Origin: Nephromyces sp. MM_2019
Lineage: Eukaryota > Apicomplexa > Aconoidasida > Nephromycida
Length of the DNA stretch: 64,000 nt
NCBI GenBank assembly: GCA_015657535.1
Contig: JADHZB010001057.1
Location: forward strand, 5,363 to 69,362
Direction of reading: 5' to 3'
The position numbers and the translations under genes were made by a program. The notes beneath the pieces were generated by a model. The model had not been told where the DNA came from, ran no database searches, and saw only the letters and a list, made by a program, of their open reading frames with translations. Positions 23,501 to 34,839 of the stretch are shown here, one piece after another; within the stretch, counting starts at the first letter, position 1; each line of letters opens with the position of its first letter.

Positions 23501-24506
23501 GGAAAATTCTTAAAGCTCAATGTGCAATACCAAAAGCTCATTAAAAGCGGAAAGCAGCTGAAGCATATGCGCAAAGAGAGCACATCAAAAGACTCACAAA
23601 TCAGAGAAAATATTGTGAGAAACCACGAAATATCTATCCCAGTCTATATGTGAATGTTTTTCAATTATAACTAAATCAGCAAGCCTCGCAATTACACAGC
23701 AAAGTCTTCAGCAAACCGCAGGCGTAAAAAACTTTATTCAGTTTTCTCAACAGTCTTTTTAAGGTATACTCCATTAAATGCTGCTAAAACACCGCTGGCA
23801 TACGTGTGCATGTATATCTAAGGTGAAAACAAAAGGAACAGTAGTACACCATCAAAATTGTCAGGCTAATAAAATCTACAACTCAAATTTCAAAGAAAAA
23901 GAAATAAAAAAGCCTTCCAAAGAATTCTGCCCGAAACTTGATAAGAAAAGCAGAGAAAAAGAGAGATACCCCCTGCAAGAAATATTTTCTACAGGACGCA
24001 CATGCTCGAATTGATTCAGCGCAAAAATAGCAACAACCAAAGCAGGAGAAAGGACTTCGTACTACATTCCAACCCTGGGGGGCTCCCGTACATCGCACGA
24101 AAGTTAAACAAACACTGCAATACGGACACTATATTTATATCACGAGAACTGGAATTGTTAAACATCGCTATAAATTTCCTTGTAAAAATCTTCCAAAGCC
24201 TCAAATCCCAATGAAAATTTGGTGTGATTCATTCTAAGGAATGTAGAAACGGGCAGCTTTTGCAAGCCTAATACTTCAAATTAGAGAGAATGCTTCCAGG
24301 TCAGCAACAAGGAATTCCCTAAACCATGATACATAAAGCATAATTAACTTACCGCTTTTTGGATCCAAAGGAAGTTCAACGCTTTTCAATTCACCAAAAG
24401 CCACAAATGAGGCTGTAATTATCGCAGGAGTGACTTCAGGTGCTAGCCCAGCCACAAAGAGTCTCTTTCCGACGGACCCCTCGTCAGACTGAGAGGTGTT
24501 TGCCAT
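20531..24506 (-). CDS. Cyclophilin E (PPIE/CYP33)-like RRM protein without a cyclophilin domain
   Basis: Nuclear RNA-binding protein by homology. Four exons: 24353..24506, 23118..23273, 21035..21120 and 20531..20575. Donors are GTAAGT, GTACGT and GTGAAT. Phases all match and total 441 nt, giving 146 residues. The RRM (about 13-90) has RNP2 [10 protein letters not shown] and RNP1 [10 protein letters not shown], with [20 protein letters not shown] closely matching human PPIE ([20 protein letters not shown]). It is followed by [12 protein letters not shown], matching the PPIE linker PVWSDDDWL. Instead of the peptidyl-prolyl isomerase domain of PPIE, the protein ends after an acidic tail ([17 protein letters not shown]). 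I found no cyclophilin motifs downstream. In animals PPIE is part of activated spliceosomes, so this may be a splicing factor; that is inference. Confidence 0.88.
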
Positions 24507-26700
24507 GGGGAGGTTTATAATATGGTTTCTGCCATAGAAATATAGCCCTACGCAGGTAGTAGCAAAATGCTCACAAGTGATAGCTACACCCAGGGGCAAG
24601 TATTACTCTTCTAGTGAAAAATAGCAAGTGGTAAGGATTTCCCCTTTCAATTCGATAGGAAAACGCATGAAAAGTTTCGTAGGTGCTTCGATATATGCTG
24701 AAATAGATGTTAATTTTTCGATTGATATACGCTCTGCCGATGAAACACCGCGGCATTCAAAAGGACTACATAGCCCAAATACTGCAGGCTGATAGAAAGG
24801 AAACAGATTTATCATATCTTGCATGTAGCGATGACAGGCACATGCGCCGATATGAGTTCATCCACACTTTAGGATGGTATGGGGTACAAAGGCGTGAAGA
24901 AATGCATCATATTTTCAAAGACGCCTCCCTGCAGAATTACCCCTGACCTCTACCCACGGCGACGAACGATTCATCCGAGGCTACACTAGACCTCCATATA
25001 TATAGCTGATCGGACAGCAAGGAAATTACTGCAGCCAATTTTAGCTATCGCAGACATTGAGAAGCTGGAATCCTACAGTGAATTCCTTGCCCTTGCAAAA
25101 TAGCAACGCTACAACCGTACCAAATAGCCAGCACTATAAACTGTACAGGTATAGGCATTACAATTCATGGGAAGCGATACTAAAGCATAGCGTGCCTTTA
25201 TACCATAATAACTTTACACCTAAGTAAAACATTGAGTCATAGCTAAGAGCAGTTCAACAGCATCCTGCTTATGTAGCCGCACATCAGCAGCATACCCAGC
25301 GACCTTCAATTGCAATGGAAGATTTTTCGGCTCACAGCCATTGCAAGTATATCTAATTTTATATTCTAGAGCGGAGAATGCTGATGCTATGGAATCCTGT
25401 TCTCTGTGTGCGAGCGCTCAGTTGCTTGCTGAAATCATTAAATGACATGCACAGCTTGACAATCGCCATGCTTCACTGAAAATAAAGGTGAATAAAATTG
25501 TGACTAGCTCCGCTCTCAATCTGTACTGCATGGGTACGCACAGAACTTTTATCATGTTAGACGTCTGTAAGAGGATTATCTAGTATAGAAATTAAGCTTT
25601 TTTTGGATTCGAAAATTCTAACAAGAATTCAGCAAATTTCTTTCCAGGTAGGATTGATGTTCTTACAACGTATATAATACTAGCATAACTTAGGTGGAAA
25701 GTAGTCCTGGTATTATCATAATGCATTTCTCCTATGGTTAAACTATTCCATAAAATTTATTTTTCCTAAGCTGGGCATTAACTATCACAGAAGGGTGTTT
25801 CATCCCAAAAATTAATGATTTCTGCTGCAGCGGAAGCACCCAGCAGAATAACTCTTCACCTGTGCTCTTTTTGTGCTAAACACTACTTAATTTCCTGTGA
25901 ATTCCAGTTTTATTCATAAGACATAAAGCAAGGTTAATTTTTGCGAACTCAACGTGTCGATTTCTACGAACATATATGCTGGTTACTTTTTCTGTACGAT
26001 ATTATCCTGCATTCATTTTTGTATACAGTAAGCCTAACCCAAATAGAAGCCAAGATATTAATTTTGCAAGAATAATCGTTTTTAATCAAGGATTTAACGA
26101 GTGGAAATAGTTTTAACTTTTGTTTAGTCCACCAAAACTTCACCTCTTTATCCCTTTGGGCACGAAAACAAGCAAGCTGCACAAGGGTTGCTCAACCTTA
26201 TCTGGCGCAGTGAGTCCATACTGTAGTACTTAGTCACACAGCGCCGCACTTAAATCCTGACAATAACAACTTTAAACCAAACAATAGAATAGTAAACTTA
26301 GCCTATGGAGTTTTGGTAGAACCAGCAAGCTAGTTTAGCGCTCAATCGGATTTAAAATAAACCTTTGGCCTCGCATTATTTATTATTTAAACTGCTAAGC
26401 AAGGAGAATTGCTTCCGTTGATGGTGTGCACCTCAACCCGTATATTCTACTGGTTAGCCTTCCGGAATTCGCGATAAACCCGGCTGCCTCCTCTTTCAAC
26501 AATTGGGAAGGAGCCATACAAGGGTACAACACACCAAAAGCCTCATTTTTCCCCCGGACAAGTTAATTTGTATTTTGAAACAAATTTTTCGCGTTTCCAG
26601 TTAAATACACTTGTAGATCGTTTATAATAGATAAAAAGCATTTTTGTTTATTCACTGAAATTTACACGTACATGTGCTTGTCTCTTGGTTTTTTTTTTCT
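24507..26700. other. Intergenic region between divergent genes
   Basis: Separates the minus-strand RRM gene from the plus-strand genes. Base composition is balanced until about 26.2 kb, then becomes T-rich. No exon, RNA gene or repeat could be supported. It should hold both promoters. Confidence 0.4.
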
Positions 26701-27027
26701 AGAAGCCCTGTTTAATTGGGGGTTGGTGCAGCTCTAGCCGTGTCGGGTAGGAGACGGGTCGTTAAGTTTCACTGGACGACAACAGGAGGAGCCTATCGAG
26801 GTTAACAAGGCCCAACCCCAGAGTGAAGCCGCGCTTACTGGTAATGTGATATCCTCATGAATATGGAATGACAAATCAAAGATGAGTTCGATGATCACTT
26901 TTTGCGATTGTTTGGCAGCACACCTCTAGTTCAAACCCAGCGATATATTTGTAAAGGTGGCTTAAGCAGGTGTTCAACATGACCCAATCCGAGGGGAAGA
27001 AGCTCATGATTCTTTTGTATACGATAG
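26701..27027 (+). other. GC-richer transcribed-looking block, possibly an untranslated exon or ncRNA
   Basis: Preceded by a strong acceptor-like tract (TTTTTTTTTCTAG, ending at 26700) and ended by ATAG|GTGAGT at 27027. It is richer in G+C than its surroundings and has several short upstream ORFs and a possible hairpin (GTCGT...ACGAC at about 26758-26780). No stretch resembles tRNA, U1-U6, SRP, RNase P or telomerase RNA that I could recognise. Best read as 5' leader of the candidate gene starting at 26979. Confidence 0.3.
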
Positions 27028-28577
27028 GTGAGTCCTAAAGTGTTGCTTTTACGTGTTGTTTTTTTTTGAGGGTCAATTCACCCCTGACAACTGCGGCGAA
27101 AACGCTTTTCGTACTCCACAAGCGTTGAGCGGAGGGACAGATTACATTGTGAAGTTACAGCGTTCAGGGCTATCTCAGCGCTCGAAAATTGTGCTTTCAT
27201 GACCTTTGAAGCACCGTGACTATAAGATGCCGAATTGTCTGCAGAAATAGACTTATTCATAGTTCTGTATTGGGTTTTGGGTGAAATCTCCCCGTAAAAA
27301 AGAATTTATGGCATGTAGTTGTTAGGCTCCATGACATGAAGGGTTAGCTTTAACGAACATAGCCTCTGCTCCCTTCCCCCTTGTAAAAATTGTTTTCCTG
27401 TTCTGTTAGGCGATCTCCTGAGCGTCGTTGAAACGATTACAAGTTAGATGAGTTTTTGATGACAATGCGGGTGGGCCAGCACGATCCGCTGAGCTGCTGC
27501 TGGTCGTTATAACGGGTATATATTGGAATAAAGTACGTGGCTTCGTTAGGATGAATTTTCTCTTCTTGTTGATTAGTTGCTTTAGAAAGGCTGTATTTCG
27601 TATAAATAGGGCATAACCGTCATCTTTTCGAAATGGTTGTTCGAATCTGGAGTTTTTCACAGCTAAGTATGGTTACTTACTTGAATTGTTCTGGTTGGAG
27701 CGGTTCTCTTTGTAATTACTTGTGTGTGTTTATGTATTGCCTATTTAGAGTCTGCTGAAGCATGTTTACTTCGAGCATTATGCCGTAAATGGCATCGTTT
27801 TGTTAGGAGTTTACATGAGGTTATTCTGGACATTAAAATAATTAAGATATACTGAAGTATTTGGGCATCTTTGCTGGCATAGGTATAATGCTTCCACTTG
27901 ATTTTTGTATGTAACCTTTCACTTTATGGGGTTGATAATGGTTAGCAGCGTGTTGCTTTGCTTATTTTCATAGATACTATAATTTGTAGCGCTTCTCTTT
28001 TTAAAATTTTGCTTTTGCCTGCCATCCTCGTGTAAATTTGCATGTAATAATACTCGAATTTTGATGCGTTATTGTACTATTTCGATGTCTGAAAAAAGTT
28101 ATTTCTTCATCTTGAGCAAGTATCACTACTCACAGGGAAATTGGATGTGGGTTCATGGTATATAGAGTATTTTGCAGGCACTCTATATTAAAATTCTTCA
28201 GATGAATTCGTGGGCTTTAAAATATTTGTCTTATATATAATATACCAGAAAAATTCTATGATGATATCTTTTAGAAGATTTTTTCCATGAAGCATGATTT
28301 AGTTAGCACTTCACTCTACTGACCTTACTTGGTGCGTACACCTGGCAAGTCTAAGTATTAAAGGTCTGACTATCTCCTTTTAGGGATAAATAAATCGGAA
28401 TTATTTTTTGATTGCATTGATTCGCTGAATAGCACTAGATTTTATTCGTGCCACGATACTGTCTCTTCATAATGTGTGTGTGAAATCTTTTCTATATGAT
28501 CTTTTTCCCCTGTGCAGGAATCTTTGAAACTTAAGGAGAGGTTGCAGGGACAATTTATGGGAATATTTTTTGTGCCT
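26979..28577 (+). CDS. Candidate multi-exon gene, product unknown
   Basis: An ATG in good context (TTCAACATG, 26979) opens MTQSEGKKLMILLYTI and runs into the donor GTGAGT after 27027. An acceptor after a pyrimidine tract (TTCTGTTAG) begins exon 27410..27442, which continues in phase as GDLLSVVETIT. A third well-bounded segment, 28519..28577 (acceptor CCCCTGTGCAG, donor GTAAGA), reads ESLKLKERLQGQFMGIFFVP in one open frame. What joins the second and third segments is not clear; a 14-nt piece ending TTC before GTATAA at about 27599 would fit the phase. I recognise no family. It lies just upstream of the ENT gene on the same strand and could alternatively be leader exons of that gene. Treat as tentative. 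Confidence 0.3.
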
Positions 28578-28912
28578 GTAAGATGTGCTGATGTTTTCTG
28601 AGAGGCTTCCTAATCTTAAGATTTTGTAGGTTTTATGTTATCGAGAATGTCGATTAGAAAAAATTCGGTAACTTTGGTAGATCTATCTTTTTACTTTAGT
28701 ATTGAGCAGAATCAAATGAAGATAAGTGAGAACTCACGTCTTTGATAAATTTTTTAAGGCTTTAATCTTTTTAGCTTGAAGCTATCTTACTGCTGATTTA
28801 TTTGTGTTTAGTTCTCTACACTAGAACAGAAATTCATAGGCTATACTTGTTTCAAGTAGGATTAAGGTTCGTTCTGTCGGTATAGTCCAATCTACTGTAT
28901 TAGCGTGAACCT

Positions 28913-30415
28913 ATGGCGCCTCAAGTGTCAGGTGCTAATACACCTGTTCCTGCTGCCGCCTCGGCATTACGTGGAGATCAGGCATACTCGCAGTTTGACC
29001 GGTATTTTGCGGTTTTCACGTTTTCTATGATTGGAACAGCTGGTTTGTATCCTTACAATGCTGGGATTATGATATTTCCGCTGCTTTCTCAACATGTGTT
29101 TGGTTCCTCTATTCATGCGGACAATCTTGTATTGGTGTATCTAGTGTTCAACTTGTTAGTTGTAACATTTCTGATATACTTTGGAGGAGTACGGCCCAAA
29201 CTGTTGCTAGCGATGCTAGCTGCCAATTTGGTAGCTTTGCTGGTCTTGCCGCTGTTATTCCAGGTATCTGGCGGCGGTACAGTGGCACTAGTTTTTGTGT
29301 ATATTATTTACGTTATCATTGGTGTAACAATGGAGCTTATGCTTGGTATAGCGTTGGCTTTGACCGCAATTTTCCCGGAAAAAAATTCTGGCTATATAGG
29401 ATTCGGCTTAGGAGCTTCTGGGCTTGCTGCATTTATATTTTGGTATATCGGCGATGGACTATTTTTTCCTCGTGATCTAACATCGCCCGAAGTATCGTCT
29501 GAACTTGGTCCTATTTTTCAACATAACAGAAATCAGTTGTTAAAAACATGCTGGTTTAGCTTTGGAATGGGCTCCTTGATGGTATGCGTATGTCTAGCTT
29601 GCATGTTGTATATTTTGAGCCGACCATGGGCCAAGTATCGCATGGACAAGTATTGGTCAGAAAGATTAGGTCTAGGTTCGGTCTCAAGTGATTCCTTGTG
29701 CACTGTTGCTGCTGGCTCAAACGATACTACTAAGAACAGTGATAGTGTAGTAGATACAGGTAATACTGAAAAAGAAGAGCATCTGAAATCTGATGCAGAA
29801 TTATCACATGGCTTGGTAGCCTCTGCAGACGCAATTGATTATGGCGATCTGGAGAGCTATGAGAAGTACAAGCATATCGAAGAGTTGTACAAGCCTCGTA
29901 GGCCTACGAAGGTTATTATTCGCTTATCGTTTGAGCAGTTGTTCAATATATTCTTCATCACTTGTGTAAACATGCTGCTCTACCCCATTATCGGGCCTTA
30001 CTCATGGACCGGGCCGGATAACAGGGAGGATGTAGTTACAACCTTTCAAGTCGTGAATTTCTTTTTTAGATTGATACCAAATTGGTCACCGAAGCTACGC
30101 ACCAAAATGAATTGGCTTATATTTTTCAACGTTGGTCGCCTCTTTTTTTTCCCGCTCTTTATTATTCCTATGACTTGGAGCAACTCGTTTGCTAATACTA
30201 CCGCCTACCAGGTGACGATCATGTTTCTTTTTGCTGCTTCGTACGGTTGGATCGCTACCCAATCACAGTTGTTTGCTCCCGAGAGTGTGGGCAGGCTTAA
30301 AGATAAAGGAAGGGTTGGAGCATATGCTGGAGTAGCCCGACAATTAGGAATGTTATCAGGCATCGTATTGAGTAGAATAGTACGTGTAATACTAGACGGA
30401 GTAGTCGTCGTGTGA
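28913..30415 (+). CDS. Equilibrative nucleoside transporter (ENT/SLC29) family protein
   Basis: Single-exon gene, 500 residues, for a polytopic membrane carrier that moves nucleosides or nucleobases by facilitated diffusion; salvage of host or environmental purines is the usual role in protists. About eleven hydrophobic segments: six in residues 30-245, then a hydrophilic charged loop of about 90 residues (245-335, rich in Ser, Asp, Glu), then five more. ENT signs are the TM1 region ending GLYPYNAGIMIFPLL, the TM9-like VGRLFFFPLFII matching the family R-x-(F/V)-x-P-L motif, and the following SQLFAPESVGRLKDKGRVGA segment, where ENTs have a cytoplasmic loop before the last two helices. Start at 28913 is the first Met before the amphipathic leader. 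Substrate cannot be told from the sequence. No intron is needed, unlike most neighbours. Confidence 0.85.
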   Translation: MAPQVSGANTPVPAAASALRGDQAYSQFDRYFAVFTFSMIGTAGLYPYNAGIMIFPLLSQHVFGSSIHADNLVLVYLVFNLLVVTFLIYFGGVRPKLLLAMLAANLVALLVLPLLFQVSGGGTVALVFVYIIYVIIGVTMELMLGIALALTAIFPEKNSGYIGFGLGASGLAAFIFWYIGDGLFFPRDLTSPEVSSELGPIFQHNRNQLLKTCWFSFGMGSLMVCVCLACMLYILSRPWAKYRMDKYWSERLGLGSVSSDSLCTVAAGSNDTTKNSDSVVDTGNTEKEEHLKSDAELSHGLVASADAIDYGDLESYEKYKHIEELYKPRRPTKVIIRLSFEQLFNIFFITCVNMLLYPIIGPYSWTGPDNREDVVTTFQVVNFFFRLIPNWSPKLRTKMNWLIFFNVGRLFFFPLFIIPMTWSNSFANTTAYQVTIMFLFAASYGWIATQSQLFAPESVGRLKDKGRVGAYAGVARQLGMLSGIVLSRIVRVILDGVVVV

Positions 30416-33400
30416 TCTTAAGATTATTTCTTTAATCGCATTTTTCACGGCCTGATATCGAATGATAAAGGTTTGGTCACTGTTTTTATTAGTTTCTGTA
30501 TTGTTTATTAAATGTTAAAAATGGAACTGGTGCTAAAAAGAATTTTTTCCTTAATATATTGTGAGTACATTACTTAATTTAGTAACAATAGCTCCGTCTT
30601 TTCTCTGCGATTTATTTTTCGAGCTTCCAGGAAATATCTGGACACTGAGTGTAGTGCCTCGTATAAGATTTGTATGCTATATTATCAATGCTTTGCGTTG
30701 TCTGTTTTGCCTATTCTCCGTTATATATATGGGGAAAATATTGATTGTCGCGTCGTCCTACATTGTTTGCTTTTTATCTTGTGTATTGTTAAAAATATTT
30801 TTTATTTTCATCTCTTGAGGTGTACTTCCTGCGTCTTATTCTGAGATAGGCAAACACCTATAGTATCACAGGATTCAGTCCGGTCTGTATGGTATAGCAA
30901 TGCCGTTTCTTTTCGGTTAAGTAGTTTTGCCCTATGAATTAGCATGGCTGCCTTGTGGCATGTACTTTTACGGAATTATCAAAGCCATTAGTGGATGGGC
31001 TAAATAAAGTATGTGCCATGGCAGATTTTCAATGCTTTTATTGGTTTATTAATCTATTTGTTAGAGTTTTTCATGCTACTGACTTAGCTTTTTGTGATGC
31101 TTTTTTTTTGCTTGCATAATACATGAATTATGCATGTCTAAAGAGAATTTCGCTACTTGAAGCTAATTTACTATTGAGTATAACTATTCCAGCGAGATTA
31201 GGATGTTATTCACTTTCCCATATATGTCAATATGCATATTAAAGTTTGAGCGTGCCGCGAAGAATTGCGGGGGGGTATTCTACGTATTTTCTTTTGGTAC
31301 CTTTGTTTTAATGAAATTATGATTTTCAAGATTGTGGTGATATCTTCTCTTCTATGTAATACTGTGGTCCATATGTGGCTCGCACAAAAACTTAGCACCT
31401 TTTATTACGGAAAAGGTGCCAGTTGTACCTTTAATATGTTGTCCGTTGATGGTGTGTGGACTGAAGGGTTGATGCGACATTCTCATGTTCTCTTGCTCGA
31501 TACCTGATGTGCTGTGTAAAATTATATTGAGCTCTGAGCTCGGGGAAACTTGCCCTTATTGTGCAATATCGTCACTAATCGTTAGTAATTGTTGCTGCGT
31601 AAGTTTTGATAGCTCGCCGTATGCTCCATGTTAGACTTACTTAGGTGACCGGATGCTCAGCTTCAATTTTCAGCCCCAGTCTAGATCCATGAGAAGAGCT
31701 TGCAGCTCATGTGAGCTCAACTATGCTACAGGAGGAATATTTTACAAAATTTAGGAGTATACCTCTATACCAGTATTGCCACCACGTTTTAGAACAGTTT
31801 TCACTCGATTCTTGAAGTGCTTCATGCAATACAGAGTGGCCAACTGTTGCTGCGCTTCCCCCTGGTCTTTGGACTATATTCCAGGAGTTGTCCTCTGGAG
31901 GAACTATCATTATGGGATGCAACTTCGCTTATTGCGGCGTACCTGCAAAACTATTCATGCAGAAGCAATTAAAAAGAAGATAGAGTAGCGGTGTGGAATA
32001 GGATATGAAAATGTTAATGGTCGAAAGTAGTCTTGAGAAGGCTCCAATATTTTACGCGTTTCAGGGAGTATACCTGTCATATTGAAACATGGGTAGCTAC
32101 CCTTAGTTTGTCGCAGCCGCCTGCTGCAGCTGCTGGCAGACAAGGGAGTATATAGCCTTGTTTGCCAACTTCATAATGCCTAGAATTTGACACAGCCTTT
32201 CGTGATGCTGGTTACGTAGGAGGCACACTGCTACTTCAGAGGAAAAAAGATTGGCATTTACGTGTATGCTAGATAGTGACTTTCAAGGACCCCTCCATTT
32301 ATAGTCTCCGGCAAGATAATCTCGCATCATTCCTTGATTCGAGTGGGGCCTTACGAGGCGATTTGAGAAATTTTATTATATATACCAGACCTGTATAGCT
32401 GAGATATATGAATAGCCGTTTGAATTGCATTATTTTTACCGGGTTTTTTGATGTTTGAAACCCAAGGGCTTCAGGGTTTTTTGAAATTCCATACTCCCTT
32501 CGAGCATGCCCCCGTGTACAAGTGTAGGGACTGGGACTTCTGGAGTAGCTTTAAAGCTTGCAATGGGCGTGCCCAACTTCAAAGGCTTAACAAGCTTATG
32601 GTGCTCTCTCTCGTAATGTGTCTCATTACATTTGCCTACTAGCAAGCTGCGTTTGCATTAAGGGATAAAAAGGGCTCGAATTGTTGAGAAGGGATACCGC
32701 AAGCAGAAGCACCAGCGATGGCTCAGAAGATAACATCGTAGACCGAAAAAAAGTTGACTTACCCTGTAAGCACTTTACTTCAACAAATCTTTCATAGCGT
32801 CCTAGAATCTGCCGCATAGCATGCCAAAAATTAGCCTTTATTCAAGAGACGGTGAGCTATCAATTAGATGCTAGTGTTTGTAAAATTGCTGATGCACTAA
32901 GATGCGTATGTCTTCGCATACTAGACATAAGGTTAATCTATGGGCATTACGAAGTTAGCATACCTAAACCTATATGCCGAGCTACGAATGGATGACTTCA
33001 CTTTTTGTATTTTTGAAACAGCATAAGACTGAAATAAAACCCTTCCTGCATGCCTGTAGTCGACTAGGCAGAAACGTCAGTAACCCGGGGTGGGTACTTT
33101 GGTTTTATATGGCACACAAACGGACAGAAAATAAAAGTAATGGTATTCATGCGGGACCACAAATATACTATACTTATAAGTCCACCCAGTAGAAAGATTA
33201 TAGAGACAAATTCAAGCTAAGCACCGATACTGGATGCAGCAGAAAGTGCCGCAGTAACTCCCGCCATTAGATAACGACGGAAGCACACACACGGCTGCTA
33301 AACACATGGTTCCAATAGCTTCAGCGGAAGGCGTAAGAGCAGTAATAACGAAAAAGGGACAACAGCTCATTATTTTTAGCGGTGCATAAATAGAAGTATG

Positions 33401-34839
33401 GGCCGAATGCTGTCATAACGCATCCTGGGCTTAAAAAGCGCTTACAAGCAGGCCGCCAAACAAGGATATATTTTCAGATTATAAACCTACAGCCATTATG
33501 CCGGCCTCTCTCAGCTTTCGCCATGGTGATGATCGAGCCCCACAGTGAAACAGCAAAATCGAATGCTCCAAATTACGCTGCTATATGGTGGTTTGGTGAA
33601 AAATCAATGCCCGTATGCTACTATCTTGATATATCCTTAAATGTTTTTCGGAAGGTGCAAAAATAGAATCGCCGATACTGTGTTTCGCTCGTAATTTCAA
33701 GCGCATTGCATTTCTTCTCTAGAGATAGAACTAGCAAATGGTGAGAACTTCACATCAAAACACTCTTTCTATGAAAGGCAAGCAAAACAAAGCATGAAAT
33801 AAAAATATTATAGTTGTCAGCGTCACGAAAGTAATATCACACCAAAGTCACTGGTACACTCAAAGCCTAGGCTAGAGCTTGAAAGCTTACACTCTAGACA
33901 TGTATCACAGCAAAAACTAAGAGATGAACTCTGCGCACTTGAGCAAGCTGGAAACTGATGCAAAAAATCCACAGCTTGCTCATAGAATGTACTGATTCAG
34001 ACCATAATCCCCAAGTGAGCCAAGAAACACATGGAGCTAAGAAAACTTGGCTACACTGCGTGCTGTTGTACACAGTAAAAAGTAGGTATCATAGGCGAAA
34101 TAAACCAGCCAAGGCTTTTATTTTGCAAGGCTGGGATACAAACATAACAAAGCCAGCGTAAAAATCCTGCAGAAATAATTTTTACGAAGATTGAGCTCAT
34201 TTCTGAGAGCTGAAATGCGATTTCTGCCAATGAAGAATGCAAGCCAAAGCAAATGGCCGTAATGAAATTGCGAGCCCCAAAGTTTGTTAAACATGTACGA
34301 ATTTCACTGCAAGGCCTAATTAGCAGCGAAATATCATCAGTATGCAGTGCATCAATCCCACATAGACAGCCAGATCATAAGGAGAGCTTTACCAGAAAAT
34401 TTTCACTAGAAAGAATTCATACACCCTACTGAGACACTACGTCTAGCTTTAGATAAATACACACCGAAACGGCGCTATTCCCACGCCTATTATTACACAG
34501 AAGAAGTACGAGCAAATAAATTAAATATTCAAACAGCTGCGCAGGACATCTCAAATACAAGAAGCATTAATGAGTTCTCACTAGAATGCGGGGCATTACA
34601 ATAGAGAAATCGAGGGAGAAAAAATAGCTACGGTAACCGTACATCCAAATTAGTAATAGGCACCAGTATATTCCTTTCCTTCAGGGGCAAGCACACAAGC
34701 ACTGTGAAAGTAATTGATACTTTCAGACTGCCAGAATACGAGCAAAAAACACCGTTAGATTCGCTCAAAAATCGTACTCCAGGAACTTTACTGATCTACA
34801 AAGCTCTTTCTTTAGGTGCTAAAAATTGAGTTAATCCCA
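30416..34839. other. Intergenic region between ENT and coiled-coil protein genes
   Basis: Convergent 3' flanks. T-rich to about 31.6 kb (ENT side), mixed around 31.7-33.6 kb, then A-rich. Short ORFs at 30561-30818 (+) and 32436-32645 (-) have no recognisable product. No RNA gene or repeat array seen. Confidence 0.4.

Noticed and set aside
27600..27660. tRNA-like GTTCGAATCT sequence
   Set aside because: Resembles a B box, but no matching A box, acceptor stem or cloverleaf could be formed around it.
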